Assembly (NCBI GenBank): GCA_958430865.1
Contig: CAUDNR010002302.1
Location: forward strand, 1-63,123
Source of the DNA: Entrophospora sp. SA101
Taxonomy: Eukaryota > Glomeromycota > Glomeromycetes > Entrophosporales > Entrophosporaceae
Direction: 5' to 3'
DNA: 63,123 nucleotides
The notes below the pieces were generated by a model. That model made no database searches. It saw only the letters and a list, made by a program, of their open reading frames with translations, and was not told the DNA's origin. The first letter of the stretch is position 1, and every line of letters begins with the position of its first letter. The position numbers and the translations under genes were made by a program. Positions 1-11,942 of this stretch are shown here, piece after piece.

Positions 1-270
1 TTTTTTAGATTAATAGACTCCCTTTTTAAAGCCGAATTGAATGGTGGCGAGTTTTTAAAAATCCAATGTGTGGATCATATAATATTTCAAAAATTTTAAC
101 TTTTGAGTATAGATGATCCGCACTGTAATAGATTCTGCTCATCAGAAACATCAGGTTTGGGTATCAAAGTAAATATGATGAATATCTTTCTATTTTTGTA
201 AATCATTTTAAAAAATAATGTTTCATTAATATTAATATTAAAACACAAATCGAATTTTATATTTTATATA

Positions 271-1775
271 ATGTCGCATGTTGAATTATTATCATCATTA
301 TCATCAGAAAGAAAGGCATTTGTATTTAAAATTAATAATGAAATACTTAATAATGCTAATGCTAATTCTGATAGAGAAAGTAGAAAAGATTATTTTTTTT
401 TCATTAGTCAAAAAAAACAAGGAGCTTTCTGAAAATGAAAAAGAATATTCCAAAGAAAGGTTTATTTATGCATTTGAATTACAGAATGCAACATATAAAT
501 TGGGCAAACCAAAAGAATGTAAAAAGTGTAAGTTGACAAGATATTCTAATAGATTCTGTGAAGGTTGTATTAGTTTACAATTACAGAGTCTTTTCACCAC
601 TTGGACATCTGGAGATAACATAATTGATTGTTTTATTCAACAATGTCAAATGAAATCATCTCTGCCAACTCACATTTTAGAATGGATACCTTTTGAGCAA
701 TTTAAAAAAGTAAAAAAATTAACTGAAGATGAATTTAGTTCGATTTTTACTGCTACATGGACAAGAGGTTATATAGTTGATTACAATGAAAATAAACAGG
801 AATTTAGTTATTTTGGAGGTAGAGGACAACTAGTAGTATTAAAAGGTTTAAATGATTCAAGTAATTCAGGAAAAGGCTTTCTTGATGAGGTTGGTTGTTG
901 TCATTTAAAACAATACTGTATTATATAATGCTAATTGGTTTTATATTTATTTTCAGGCAATAAATTATTGTAAAATTAAATCATCAATGATTGTTGGATG
1001 CTTTGGTATAACTAAATTCCCAGATAATGGAAATTATGCAATTGTTTTAAATTATGCTTCAGAAGGAAATTTAAGGGGTTATTTGCAAAAAAATCATTTA
1101 AATTTAACATTAAAAAACAGAATCATAATCTTTGGATATTTGTGTGATGCATTAAATCAGATACATGAAAAAGATTTAATCCATTGTGATCTACATAGCG
1201 GTAATATACTTATGTCGGGAGGTGGTTGTTATATTACAGATTTAGGATTATGTGGACCAGTTAATGAAAAGTCATCAAATAAAGTTTATGGAATCGTATC
1301 ATATATTGCACCTGAGCTACTTAGAGGTAACAAGAACACAAAAGAAACTGATATGTATAGTATTGGGATGTTAATGTGGGAAATATTTGCGGGTCATCCA
1401 CCATTTGATGATAGAGCTCACGATCATCAGTTGATTTTTGATATATGTGAAGAAGGTCTACGACCACCAATACTACCTGAGATGCCTGAAGATTATGTGC
1501 AAATGATGCAGAGGTGTTGGGATGTGTATCCATCAAAAAGACCAACTGCTAGAGTGCTGCTTGATTTTTCTAGAAATAAACGTAATAAAATTATTAATGA
1601 TAATAATGGTAATAATACCACTAGTAGTCGTAGTAGTGCTTTGCAACAAGCACACAAATCGCATCCAAATGCATATCATACAAGTAGTATCTTAGATGAA
1701 GAGATTGCTAAATCTAAAATTTATACAAGTAATGATAGCTTGTTAAATAATCTTGATTTTAACTCTTTTCTTTAA
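271..1775 (+). pseudogene. TKL-like protein kinase, copy A, frameshifted
   Basis: This is a tandem paralog of the kinase at 4928-6440. Reading from ATG 271 (MSHVELLSS) follows copy B until a T-run at 393-401. That run has nine T, against eight in copy B, and shifts the frame so the 271 frame soon stops; homology resumes in the next frame to 910. The second exon begins after CAG at 954-956 and runs to 1775. It carries LIHCDLHSGN (catalytic loop with Asp but Cys in place of the HRD Arg), ITDLGLCG (DLG for DFG), SYIAPELL (APE) and PSKRPT. Exon 1 has a CKKC...CEGC module. The glycine-loop region reads TEDEFSSIF, with the glycines seen in copy B lost. No good GT donor lies at the end of the exon-1 homology. 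Either a pseudogene or a gene with a homopolymer sequencing error; the kinase family call is secure. Confidence 0.8.
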
Positions 1776-2092
1776 ATGTTGATTTTAACAAAGGTGAATA
1801 AAAATTTCATTATTAATCAATTGGAAATTACTATACATTAATCATTAATAACAATATTAATTAATTAATAAACATTAAATTCTAGTAACAATAGTAAAAG
1901 AAAGAATAAATTTATTCATTATAATTAATTATTTTTTTTATTTTTTATTTTATCCTTAATTTGTTTCTTAAATCATAATAATATTTTGAAATAAATAAAA
2001 CTTTTACAATTTTTTGATTCTTGTTAAATGGTGATGTTGCGAGGTCTCATTTCGGTTAATTAACAATTATGGCTTAACTTTTGGGCCACTCT

Positions 2093-2750
2093 TGTCAGTT
2101 AAAATAAATCAAAGTGAGTTTGCAATAAGTGTAAATGATTGAAATAAATTGATCACAAATGAATAAAAAGAACTTTATAGCTTTGTAAAAGGGTCACATT
2201 TTTTTATTTATTTATAGTTACTTGGTACCACTAAGTGTGTTCACAGATTCGTCTAGGTGCAAGAAAGAGGCAATAATTGAGAACTAAAGTAAAATTTTAA
2301 ACTAATTAATTGACAGGCACCAAATTACTTGACTTGTTTAACAGCCTTATGTTTATGATTACAATAATACTACCAGTATTTTCGATTAACATTGGATGAT
2401 ACTCCATCACTAGTTAGACCAAAGCAAAATGTAGCTTTTTACCAAAGCCCCACAATCGTTACCTTTTATCAATGAATTAACCAATTACATTTGTTGCTTT
2501 TATCAAAGTACTTTAAACAAAAAAAACAAAGACAATGTTCTTATTTTTATTTTTAAAAGTTGATTAAAATAATGATTCTATCACAGAGTTTTATTTTATT
2601 AAAATGTTAATTATCTGTCGTTTCCCTCTGCTTTTTCGAACAAAGACCAGAAGTTATTCACTATTACTATTCAAGTATAAATACAAAGATGATGATGATG
2701 GAAATTAAAGGTTTATTATTATTGTAAAGTAACTTAATCAATCAATATTG
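2093..2750. repeat. Inverted segment in the kinase 3' flank
   Basis: Both kinase 3' flanks share direct homology up to a GTTAGTTAA/GTCAGTTAA motif and again from AATATTGATATTATAAAAA. Between these anchors, 2170-2330 (GATTCGTCTAGGTG, CTAATTAATTGACA) matches the reverse complement of about 6775-6905 (CACCTAGACGAATC). Copy A also has about 400 bp extra at 2330-2740. This reads as a local inversion in one paralog. Confidence 0.6.
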
Positions 2751-2992
2751 ATATTATAAAAACTTCCATAAATTCACACAGTAATTTGATAATTATAAAA
2801 GCTTTTTGCGTAAAATTTTCATTTGACAATAATTTTGGCTCTGGAACATGAAATACACAATTATCTGAATCCCTTATCTACCCGACCATGTATTAATTGT
2901 GTATGATGAAACTTTTGACTTTAGTCATTGACGTAACTAAAGTATTGACTAAAGGTAGTTACTCCCCAGGGCCATTTTGTCGATTTGATCAA

Positions 2993-3069
2993 AGTAAAAG
3001 TCCTTGACGTAAGTAAAAACTCTTGATGTAATTAAAAGCACTTGACGCAAGTAAAAAACACTTGATACA
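2993..3069. repeat. 19-bp tandem repeat with CRE-like core
   Basis: Four adjacent units of 19-20 bp start at 2993, 3012, 3031 and 3050. The consensus is AGTAAAARNNCTTGAYGYA, and each unit carries a TGACGTA-like core (TGACGTA, TGATGTA, TGACGCA, TGATACA). Two related units lie in reverse orientation at about 7185-7225 behind kinase copy B. The cores resemble CREB/ATF half-sites, but a binding role is only inference. Confidence 0.6.
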
Positions 3070-4927
3070 AGCAGCAGTAATGATACGATAATCATGGGAG
3101 AAATTAAACTACTTTTTTCCCCGTATATTTTCTTCTCTTTTACAAATTAAAACTATTACATTTCATAAAATCAAATTGTCTTTACATACATATACGAGTT
3201 GTGTTGAATTGATTTTTTTTCGAATTTTTGACTTTGACGTGTTTAGTATCTAGTTTGAAGCAACACAAGTTGATCAATATTGGTACTTTTACGTAGCAGG
3301 CTTTGTAAGTTTTAATTTTGTTTTCTACTTTTATGACTTTTGAATATTCAATGATGAAATTCTTTTATTGTTGAACCACTATAAATCGATCACTAGAGTT
3401 TGATGATGGAGAAGTTGTCTTTAAGTAATGCAACTTTCAATTTACACCCTCTATCAATTAATCCTATTAGAGAAAACTTAAAGGCAACTATAAAAGATGT
3501 TGACGAAAAAAATTGTTTGTTACACGTTATTAAGTTCTCTGCAAAGAAAAACATGATTTTAAACGAAAATGCAACAGAGAGTTTAGATTACCATTATTAC
3601 GCGATGATATTCTGGCGTCATAGCATTATAAAATCATGCGACTCAATCACACACACATATATTCGTTCGGAACATCAAAATTAGCACTAGATAGGGCATC
3701 CTATCATGTATTCATGATCAATGATGCATTCTTTAATAAACATAGACTATATCATGGCCAGATGGTGCATTTATAGAGTGTAGTCTAATAAGTTATAACA
3801 AAAACACATAAATAGACCGCTACCCCCACTCGTGGATCAAAAAATCGATTACTTTTTACGTTGCATTTGAATTCGAGGGTCGAAGCACGTCGTTACATTC
3901 AAATGCGAGGTATCTATATATTCATTTGGAGCATCAACATAAGCCGGTCATATTATTATTTTATTCATTGCGTTGAGCAAAGAATTTATTTATTTTTAAA
4001 AAAATTACACATACAAAGGGAAATTATCCACGAATTTAATAAATTTAATAAAAGAGCCTTTGGAAAGAAAAATCCTCATGTGAATCAAAAGTTATTTACA
4101 AATTTCGATTGTTAAAAAAATCAAATAAGCTTTTTTTCCCCAATTAAAAAAAAAAGATCTTTTTGTCCTGATCTTTCCTCGTATTTATTTATTTATCACA
4201 GATTAAAGGTCAATCGGATCGATTAGATTTATCTCTATGGAAGAATAAACTTCATGCAAACATCACAAATTTCGATTGTTAAAAAAAATCAACTAAACTT
4301 TTTTTTTTTAATTTTTAAAAAAAAATCCTTTACAAAAATTAATCAATGAATTTTATTTGTTTTCTACAAAGGGAATTAAAATAAAAATTTCCTACCCAGA
4401 TCATCTACTATCTCTCAAATGATAGATAACGAACGATAGACAGCAAAAAAAATCTAAAGCGAAACATGATTTTCTTTCGGTCAAAGTATCTGCTTCGCTC
4501 AACCCTGATTTTTTGAACAAAATAGATAAAAATGGGAATTCGCATGATAATTTATAATTTTTGGAAAACGAAATATGTGCAGCAAAAAAAAAAGAAAAAA
4601 CAACTTGTTACTAAGTTTTACACCTTGATTTTGATCTCACCCTTCCCCAACAATTCAGTTGAGCAACAAAATCTTTAGGAGATTCGTGATTCGTCACCGT
4701 AACTGCACTGAATTTACCGTTTCGAGTCTTAACCAAACATTTCAAATTTGGTGAAATTAAAATCTACATTTCATTTAGAAATAATAATAGTAACACGAGA
4801 ACCTTTCTTTATATTAAAATTTAATATGTTAAAAAGGAAATAATGTGACTGTTATTCTCAAAAAAAACCCCCTCACTCTTATTCATTAAAACATCAAGTC
4901 AAATTTTATATTTTATATTTTTATATA

Positions 4928-6440
4928 ATGTCAGATGCTAAATTATTATCATCGTTATCACCAGAAAGAGAGGGATTTTTAGATAAAATTTATAACGAAA
5001 TATATCATAATGCAGCAGTTAATTCTGATATTGAAAGTAGAAAAGATTATTTTTTTTCATTGGTCAAGAAAAACAAGGAGCTTTCTGAAAATGAAATAGA
5101 ATATTGTAAAGAACAGTTTATTTATGAGTTTGAATTAAACAATGCAATGTACAAGTTGGGCAAACCAAAAGAATGTAACAAGTGTAAATTGACAAGATAC
5201 TCTGTTAGGTTCTGTGAAGGTTGCATTAGTTTACATTTACAGAGTACCACTTTGACATCTGAAAATAACATAATTGATGATTTTATTCGACAATGTCAAA
5301 TGAAATCATCCCTTCCAGGATTTATTTTAGAATGGATACCTTTTGAACAATTTGAAAAAGTAACAAAGTTGACAAAAGGTGGATTTAGCTCAATTTATAC
5401 TGCAAAATGGACAAGAGGAGAAATAAATGATTATGATGAAAATAAAAAGGAATTTAGTTATTTTGGAGGGCAGAGAGTAGTATTAAAAAATTTAAACAAT
5501 TCAATTAATCCAGGAAAAGCCTTTTTTGATGAGGTTGGTAGTTGTCATTTAAAATAATACTGTATTATTATTATGTAATACTAATTGATTTTATATTCAA
5601 TAGGCAATAAATTATAGTAAAATTAAATCGGTGGTGATTGTTCCTTGCTTTGGTATAACTAAATTTCCAGATAATGGAAATTATGCAATTGTTTTAAATT
5701 ATGCTCCAGAAGGAAATGTAAGGAATTATTTGCAAAAAAATCATTCAAATTTAGCATTAAAAGACAGAATCACAATCTTTGAATATTTATGCGGTGCATT
5801 ACATCAAATACACAAAAAAGATTTAATCCATTGTGATTTACATAGTGGTAATTTACTTATGTCAGGAAGTGGTTGTTATATTACAGATTTGGGGTTATGT
5901 GGACCAGTTGATGAAAAGTCATCAAATAAAGTCTATGGAATTGTATCATATATTGCACCTGAGCTACTTAGAGGCAATAACACAAAGAATACAAAAGAAA
6001 CTGATATGTATAGTGTTGGGATGTTAATGTGGGAAATGTTTGCGGGTCATCCACCTTTTGATGATAGAGGTCATGATCATCGTTTGATTTTTGATATATG
6101 TGAAGAAGGTTTAAGACCACCAATATTACCTGAAATGCCTGGCGATTATGTACAAATGATGCAGAGGTGTTGGGATGTGGATCCATCAAAAAGACCAACT
6201 GCTAGTGAGCTTTATTATTTTGCTATAGATAAACGTAATGAAATTATTAATGATAATAATAGTAATAATACTACTATTACTACTACTACTAGTGCTTTGC
6301 AACAAGCATACGAATCACATCCAGATGCATACCATACAAGTAGAATATTAGGTGATGAGATTGCTAAATCTAAAAACTTTAAAAGTTATACAAGTAATCA
6401 TAGTTCATTAAATATTCTTGATTTTAACAAAGGTGAATAA
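4928..6440 (+). CDS. TKL-like protein kinase, copy B
   Basis: Exon 1 is 4928-5554 (MSDAKLLSSL) and exon 2 is 5604-6440, starting after a CAATAG acceptor. Features in order: a zinc-ribbon-like module CNKC...CEGC near residues 82-98; glycine loop KGGFSSIYTA; β3 lysine in RVVLKN; αC acid FFDEV; catalytic loop LIHCDLHSGN; metal loop DLG; activation-segment end APELL; then PSKRPT and a polar Asn/Thr tail. HCD keeps the catalytic Asp but lacks the HRD arginine, so it should be a non-RD kinase. After HLK (5552-5554) the exon-1 frame meets TAA with no GT donor. A phase-0 donor exists earlier (GAG|GTTGGT at 5534), but using it would delete about seven αC residues. The alternative is a lost G of an ancestral AAA|GTAATA donor. 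The product is therefore certain as a family but not as an intact mRNA. Confidence 0.8.
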
Positions 6441-9400
6441 AAATTTCATTATTAATCAATTGGAAATTACTATCCATCAATCATTACTAACAATATTAAT
6501 TAATTAATAGACATTAAATTCTAGTAACAATAGTAAAAGAAAAAGTTGATGAATGACTAATTTAATCTCCACTATAAATTTATTCATTATAATTATTTTA
6601 TTTTTTTATTTTATCCTTATCTTGTTTCTTAAATCATAATAATATTTTGAAATAAATAACTTTTTACAATTTTTTGATTCTTTGTTAAATGATGATGTTG
6701 CGAGGTATCATTTCGGTTAATTAACAATTATGGCTTAACTTTTGGGCCATTATTGTTAGTTAATTGCAAACAATTCGATGCTTGTCAATTAATTAGTTTA
6801 CGAATTTACTTTGATTCTCGATTACCACACCTAGACGAATCTGTGTGCACACCTAGTGGTACCGGATAACTGTAAATAAATAAAGATGTCCCCTTTGCAA
6901 TGCTATAAATATTGATATTATAAAAATTTCCATACTTACAATAATTTGATAATAATCTTCAAAGTGTAATTTTATCTACCCGATCATGTATCACGTTGTT
7001 AATATTAATGCAAGAAATGTTCGAGTGTAGTAGTAAATGAGTGTGTGAAAACTGAATTTGTATTCAGTAAAAGAACTCCTTTGGGAACAACAGATGAGAG
7101 ACTGGGGTACACAAGAAAAAAATATAAAATAAAAAATTTAAAGACGACCTTTAAATATCTATTTATATGAACTAACCTTTAACTTACGTCAAAGGGTTTT
7201 TACTTGCGTCATTTGGCAACAAAATTGACGTAATAATTTTACAATTTTGTTAAGATTTCGTCAAACAACATTAGCCTCATTTAGATAAATTATCAATATT
7301 GTAGATTGGAGCTTACGCTGTTCTTTTGTTTGAGTAATATTCATTTGTAATTTTACCTCGAGTTATCGAATTATCGGCTTGCTTTTATTAGCATTTCTCT
7401 TCTTTTCTCACAAACATTGTATAGCAATAATGTCTAGTGTATTTTTTATGTAATAGTAAGAGAATTTTTATAAAAATCATTGTCATAATAATCCAAGTTT
7501 AATATGGTGATTATATGAAAAATTTAAAGCTTTAAAAAAAAAAACTTGCACAAGAAATATTCTAAAATAAATAAATTGTTGTAATATATATTGAGTACTG
7601 TAACAATTTCTTTCGTCTTAATAAGAATTAATATTATTTAAAAAGTTTAGATAAAGAATCTTATGAAAAAGATTACATACTACTAAGAAATTAAGAAGTA
7701 ATTGGATGGGAAGTCCATAAATAGATACCTTTTTCTTTTGGTATTTTGGTAATGAAGGTGGTAATAATTATGCATGTGTAAATAAAAATATATATTATAT
7801 ATACATATATTACAGATTTACTTGTGACAATGAACCACCAATTCATGTTTTTGATAAGGAAGAAAATTTGTTGTCTTATTATTAATAAATAAGAATTATT
7901 TGATCACTCATTTTTTTTTCACTTCTATCATTGCGTTGCTGTCAATTTTGTCGACGCTTTTGTTTTATCAATAAATGAAGATAGCAAACAGTGTTTTATA
8001 TTTGTCATTTTCGATGAAATAAGTATTAATCTCCTCGAGTTACAAAAAGACTTCTGCTAAGTAGAAATACTGAGACAACAAAGTTGTTCGTAATAGTTAC
8101 AAATAAAAACCAAAAATATAAATGTTCCATATACTGGAGGCTCTTCTTAAGCATTTTCTCCAAGACTATTACAATAAACGAAATAGGTTGTATAAATAGT
8201 ATGCCTATATGTATCATCTTCATATTCATAGCAAAAATATCGTCATTTTATGAAATAAGTTGATTGTAAGCACAGCAGATGACGATAAGGATGTAATGAC
8301 CAAATCCTGAGCGCTATTTGTAAGAATCTGGATAATATGTCACAGTCATGTGATAATATTTAAAAGAGAGAGGGAATAACAAAATATTTATATAAAAGTT
8401 AACTACTTGTGACGTCTCATTTATAAATATAAATAGTAGTTGGCATTGAATATTTTAATGTTCATTTATAAAACTTACAATATTATATATAGAGCACGGA
8501 AAACCTATTACAGTTTTAATGATTGATCCTTTGACTTTTGCCATTCAAAAATCTGCGATTGCTATAAAGTTAAGTTCAGCTTACCAAAACATAATTATAT
8601 TTAAAGAGAAATTTGAATGACACACCATGGCCACACCACGTGATTATTATAATCCAGATCTGGACATAAAGGACCGGATTGTTATCGTTCGTGCTTGAAA
8701 ACGAAGAGTTCGTCACTGGAGATCCAGCTTACGCTAAGTGTCTAAAGAAGAGTTTATTGCTACTGGACTATTCGTTCATTAAGATTTCTATCCTAATAAT
8801 GAGCATACCTTTTCCAATTATCAACAATAACTTTTGCGCATTGCATCAATTCAGAACTGAGTCTTTCACTTTTTGAAGATCCTTTTTTATGTAATCCAGC
8901 ACTTTATCCTTTCTTTTTGCCCCGATTTTGCACAATAATACTCAACTACATTAATCCAAATTCAATCCACGATTGTAGTTACGTGGTAGAAAGCCGCAAG
9001 AGCAGGGTGTTGATTCTGTAAACATGTTCATATTTGCAAAGAAAAATATTCCGAAAATGAGTTGAGAAAAGCGAAAAAATATATTTTTCATTGATAAATG
9101 CATGAATAATGCACCAATAATTTCATGTATTAATACGGGACAGGTTATGCAATTCCAAAATTAATACCAATACCAATACTATCAATCGTTGTACGATCAC
9201 TTCATTCCAAGAATGGCATGATTAACGTAAAATGTTTGGTCTCTGCAAAAAAAAATATGGAAAAAATGCTCAACTATTTTATGCCCGCATCTAAAAGAGA
9301 TCCTGTAAAATATCGTTATGAGCTTCCCTCTGGATTTTATGGAGAAATTACAATCAAGAAATTCATTGGAGGTAAGTATATGCTTGTATACTTGAAGAAA

Positions 9401-9812
9401 ATAGTAGAATGTCAGGGTTATGGCAAAAATGAGACTCTTATCCCACACATTAAAAATTTTGTTGGTTATAGCGATTGATTATAACCAAAGAGGGCGGGAA
9501 TATGGATACGAATAGTACCAAGGGTGTCAGACGTCTTCTCAAAGAGATAGATGTCAATATGGAATTGGGGAATTACTTTTAATTTTGTCAAAAATCAAAT
9601 AACATAGTGATTTATTTTATTATTTCCTGATGAAAATTTATTAGAAAAACAATGTAATCAATCATAACAACCTTTATTTTTGATTTCTTTTTTACTTCAT
9701 CACAACATAGACTGACTAAATCAAATAATGTTAATTCGGATCTAACTGTTTTTGGTCAATGAATAACATACTCATTTTTAAAAAAATCCTTCAAATGTTT
9801 TATTAGAGTTAA
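6441..9812. other. Intergenic, no confident gene
   Basis: Positions 6441-6760 and scattered blocks to about 7000 are paralogous to the copy A 3' flank. The rest is AT-rich with no recognised domain. A frame at 9218-9478 (86 residues, starting MINVKCLVSAKKN) contains a possible GTAAGT donor at about 9371 and could be a gene relic, but it matches no family I know. Confidence 0.5.
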
Positions 9813-10162
9813 CAAAATTGGATAGAAGAAAATTATCTTATTGATGATAAATCTTTTTCAAATTTCAATGGTGATGTCATCAAATATTGGAAATTTATTA
9901 ATCAAGAATTATCATCACTGACATTACATATTTTGCAATGCTGCATTAATTCTACATCAGCAGAAAGATTATTTAGTTCATTGGGCTTCTTTCATAATAA
10001 AAGAAAAAATATATTGAATGTAAATTTAAATTTGAATTTTTTATGCTAATATTTTCATTATTACTGTTTATTTAAAATAATAAGATTATCAAATTGATTA
10101 ATATTTTTTTTCAGTATAAAAAAGTTTTGACCATGTCTCAAATCAAAGCTAAATTAATTTGA
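9813..10162 (+). pseudogene. hAT transposase C-terminal exons (relic)
   Basis: Positions 9813-10019 encode a run containing NSTSAERLFSSLGFF followed by HNKRKNILN. This is the signature of the hAT C-terminal dimerization domain (TSA/SERLFS...KR). A 95-bp intron (GTAAAT at 10020 to TTTTCAG at 10114) leads to a last exon YKKVLTMSQIKAKLI with a stop at 10160-10162. Both parts are in phase 0. A stop (TAA 9810-9812) lies just upstream and no N-terminal transposase is visible, so the element is 5'-truncated. The copy after the N gap at 31440 begins just beyond this stop. Confidence 0.75.
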
Positions 10163-11942
10163 GCAAAAAATTAAAGAATTACAAAAATTTTTTGATCATT
10201 ATCATTTGAAGAAAGTGGAATAACTATGATATTAGATGATTACAATGATTGATTGTGACCTTTAAGATCAATCAATTGGTAGAAATGTTGAAAATGGCGA
10301 AGGTTGGAAAAATTTGATATCAAGTTGGATTGAAATGACAGATGAAGGAAATTTTGAAGAATTTGATTTTCAAAAAATTTTCCATTAAATGATCCAAATA
10401 TCTTACAAAAGTCACACCCAGCAGATGATAGTAATGCTAAATGAAAAATGGAAGATTCGCTTGTAAAAGATTTGGAACCTCCTTTTTACTATGAATTTGT
10501 TGTAGGCATATTTTATATATAATAACATTTGAACCTTTTTATTATTTGAATTTTTATATCACGTGATATAATTGTATACAAGTTTTTTTTTGATAAATTT
10601 TGCCGCCGATCGACATAATGTGTAAAACAACTTTCAAAAACAAAATTTTTTGAGCGGATAGCCTAGTTAGTATAATATACTATTAACATAATAACAACAG
10701 ATAATAGAAAAATATACATTCAATGAAACATTTTCTAGCTACTTGCCCATGTTATAAACAACAGCACTAAGAGCATCGAGTTTGTAACATTAATCGAGCG
10801 TTTGCTTGCATTCTTTTTATTATGAATTGTGGAAAGGTCTATTGGATTTTGATTATATTAGGATATTCAGGAATGCCTAATTTCTCGGCATCAACTGACT
10901 CATAGGATGAATAAGCGTATGCAAAGTGTTGTCACTTTTTCAATTTCAGATATACTGAATGACAGAATTTGAGATCAATATTTTCTAAAATGAGATGGTT
11001 GAGTGATTTGAGTGGGCTCTCTATTGGGGAATTTGATCATTCTTTTTGGCTTTTCAATTTTACAGTGGATGGGGATGGATGCTGTTGCAGAGGAAGGAGA
11101 TACAGTTTCTATAGCAGATTTGACGATTGGTTTGCTTATTGATTTATTAAAAGATTCTGTGACAGGTTTCCAATCACCAATCATTATTATTATTATCAAG
11201 ATAATAAGCAAAGTGTAAATGATTAATTTTACCTCATCTTTATTACTAGGTCAAGTTTATCAATAATAGTTTTAACTCCAGGATTTTAGAGAGTCATGTG
11301 ATGAATATTTCTTCGAAACAGATGCTGCTCACCATTATAAATGATACGATTTGAGAATATAAGCCGCCATTTTCAAAATGTTAACGCATTTGTATTCATA
11401 ACTGTCAAGTTTTTTTCAACTGTATTAAAGTCCATCGGTATTTTACAATACCAAGATAATCAAAATATTAAACTTGATTGATCTACAGGTTCTAGGAGAC
11501 GAATGACGTTTTATTAAACTAATCGAGCATGAAATATTAAATAAACATTGTGTAATGATGATTTTTGAATTTAGAATATAATAAATAAAATGATGACGCA
11601 GGTAATGTATACGTGTGATATATGTATATTGAATCATAAATTAATTGATAATTTTAAAAATAACCAATGATGTTTGGTGAATCCATTTCAAATGAATATT
11701 ATACTTTGCATATTATTATTGGAGATTTTGGCGTTGAAGAAAGAATTATTTACTTGATTAGAAGAATAAATTTGTGTAACTTCTGACGTAATTATTGAAA
11801 AACTCCTAAAAAATTTTTTTTTGAATTCCTTCAAAAATATCCACACGGTACAAATATACATATTATACATATATATATATATATACAATATTTATTTGAT
11901 TATTTGGAACTTATAATAGTAATAATAAATATAATAATAATA
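10163..11942. other. Upstream region of Lunapark copy 1
   Basis: No supported gene. A perfect 16-bp palindrome with a CACGTG core lies at 10555-10570 (its twin is at 31831-31846). Overlapping short frames on both strands at 10975-11218 and 11443-11888 have low-complexity or implausible translations. A TA-rich tract at 11866-11886 lies about 60 bp before the ATG and may act as a promoter element. Confidence 0.4.

Larger units (their letters stand above)
1776..4927. other. Intergenic DNA between the kinase paralogs
   Basis: I see no convincing gene here. Positions 1795-2095 are collinear with 6427-6760 (3' flank of copy B) and mark the duplicated unit. A 19-bp tandem array lies at 2993-3069. 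Open frames at 3400-3684 and 3861-4115 have no recognisable domain and look like chance frames. From about 4870, sequence similar to 220-270 resumes, giving the shared 5' leader of the two kinases. Confidence 0.6.

Noticed and set aside
1321..1545. Minus-strand frame antisense to kinase copy A
   Set aside because: A shadow of the conserved kinase exon; the same shadow occurs behind copy B at 5968-6198.
9218..9478. Overlapping plus and minus frames of about 85 residues
   Set aside because: No recognised family; the GTAAGT inside is only weak evidence for a gene, so it is mentioned in the intergenic entry only.
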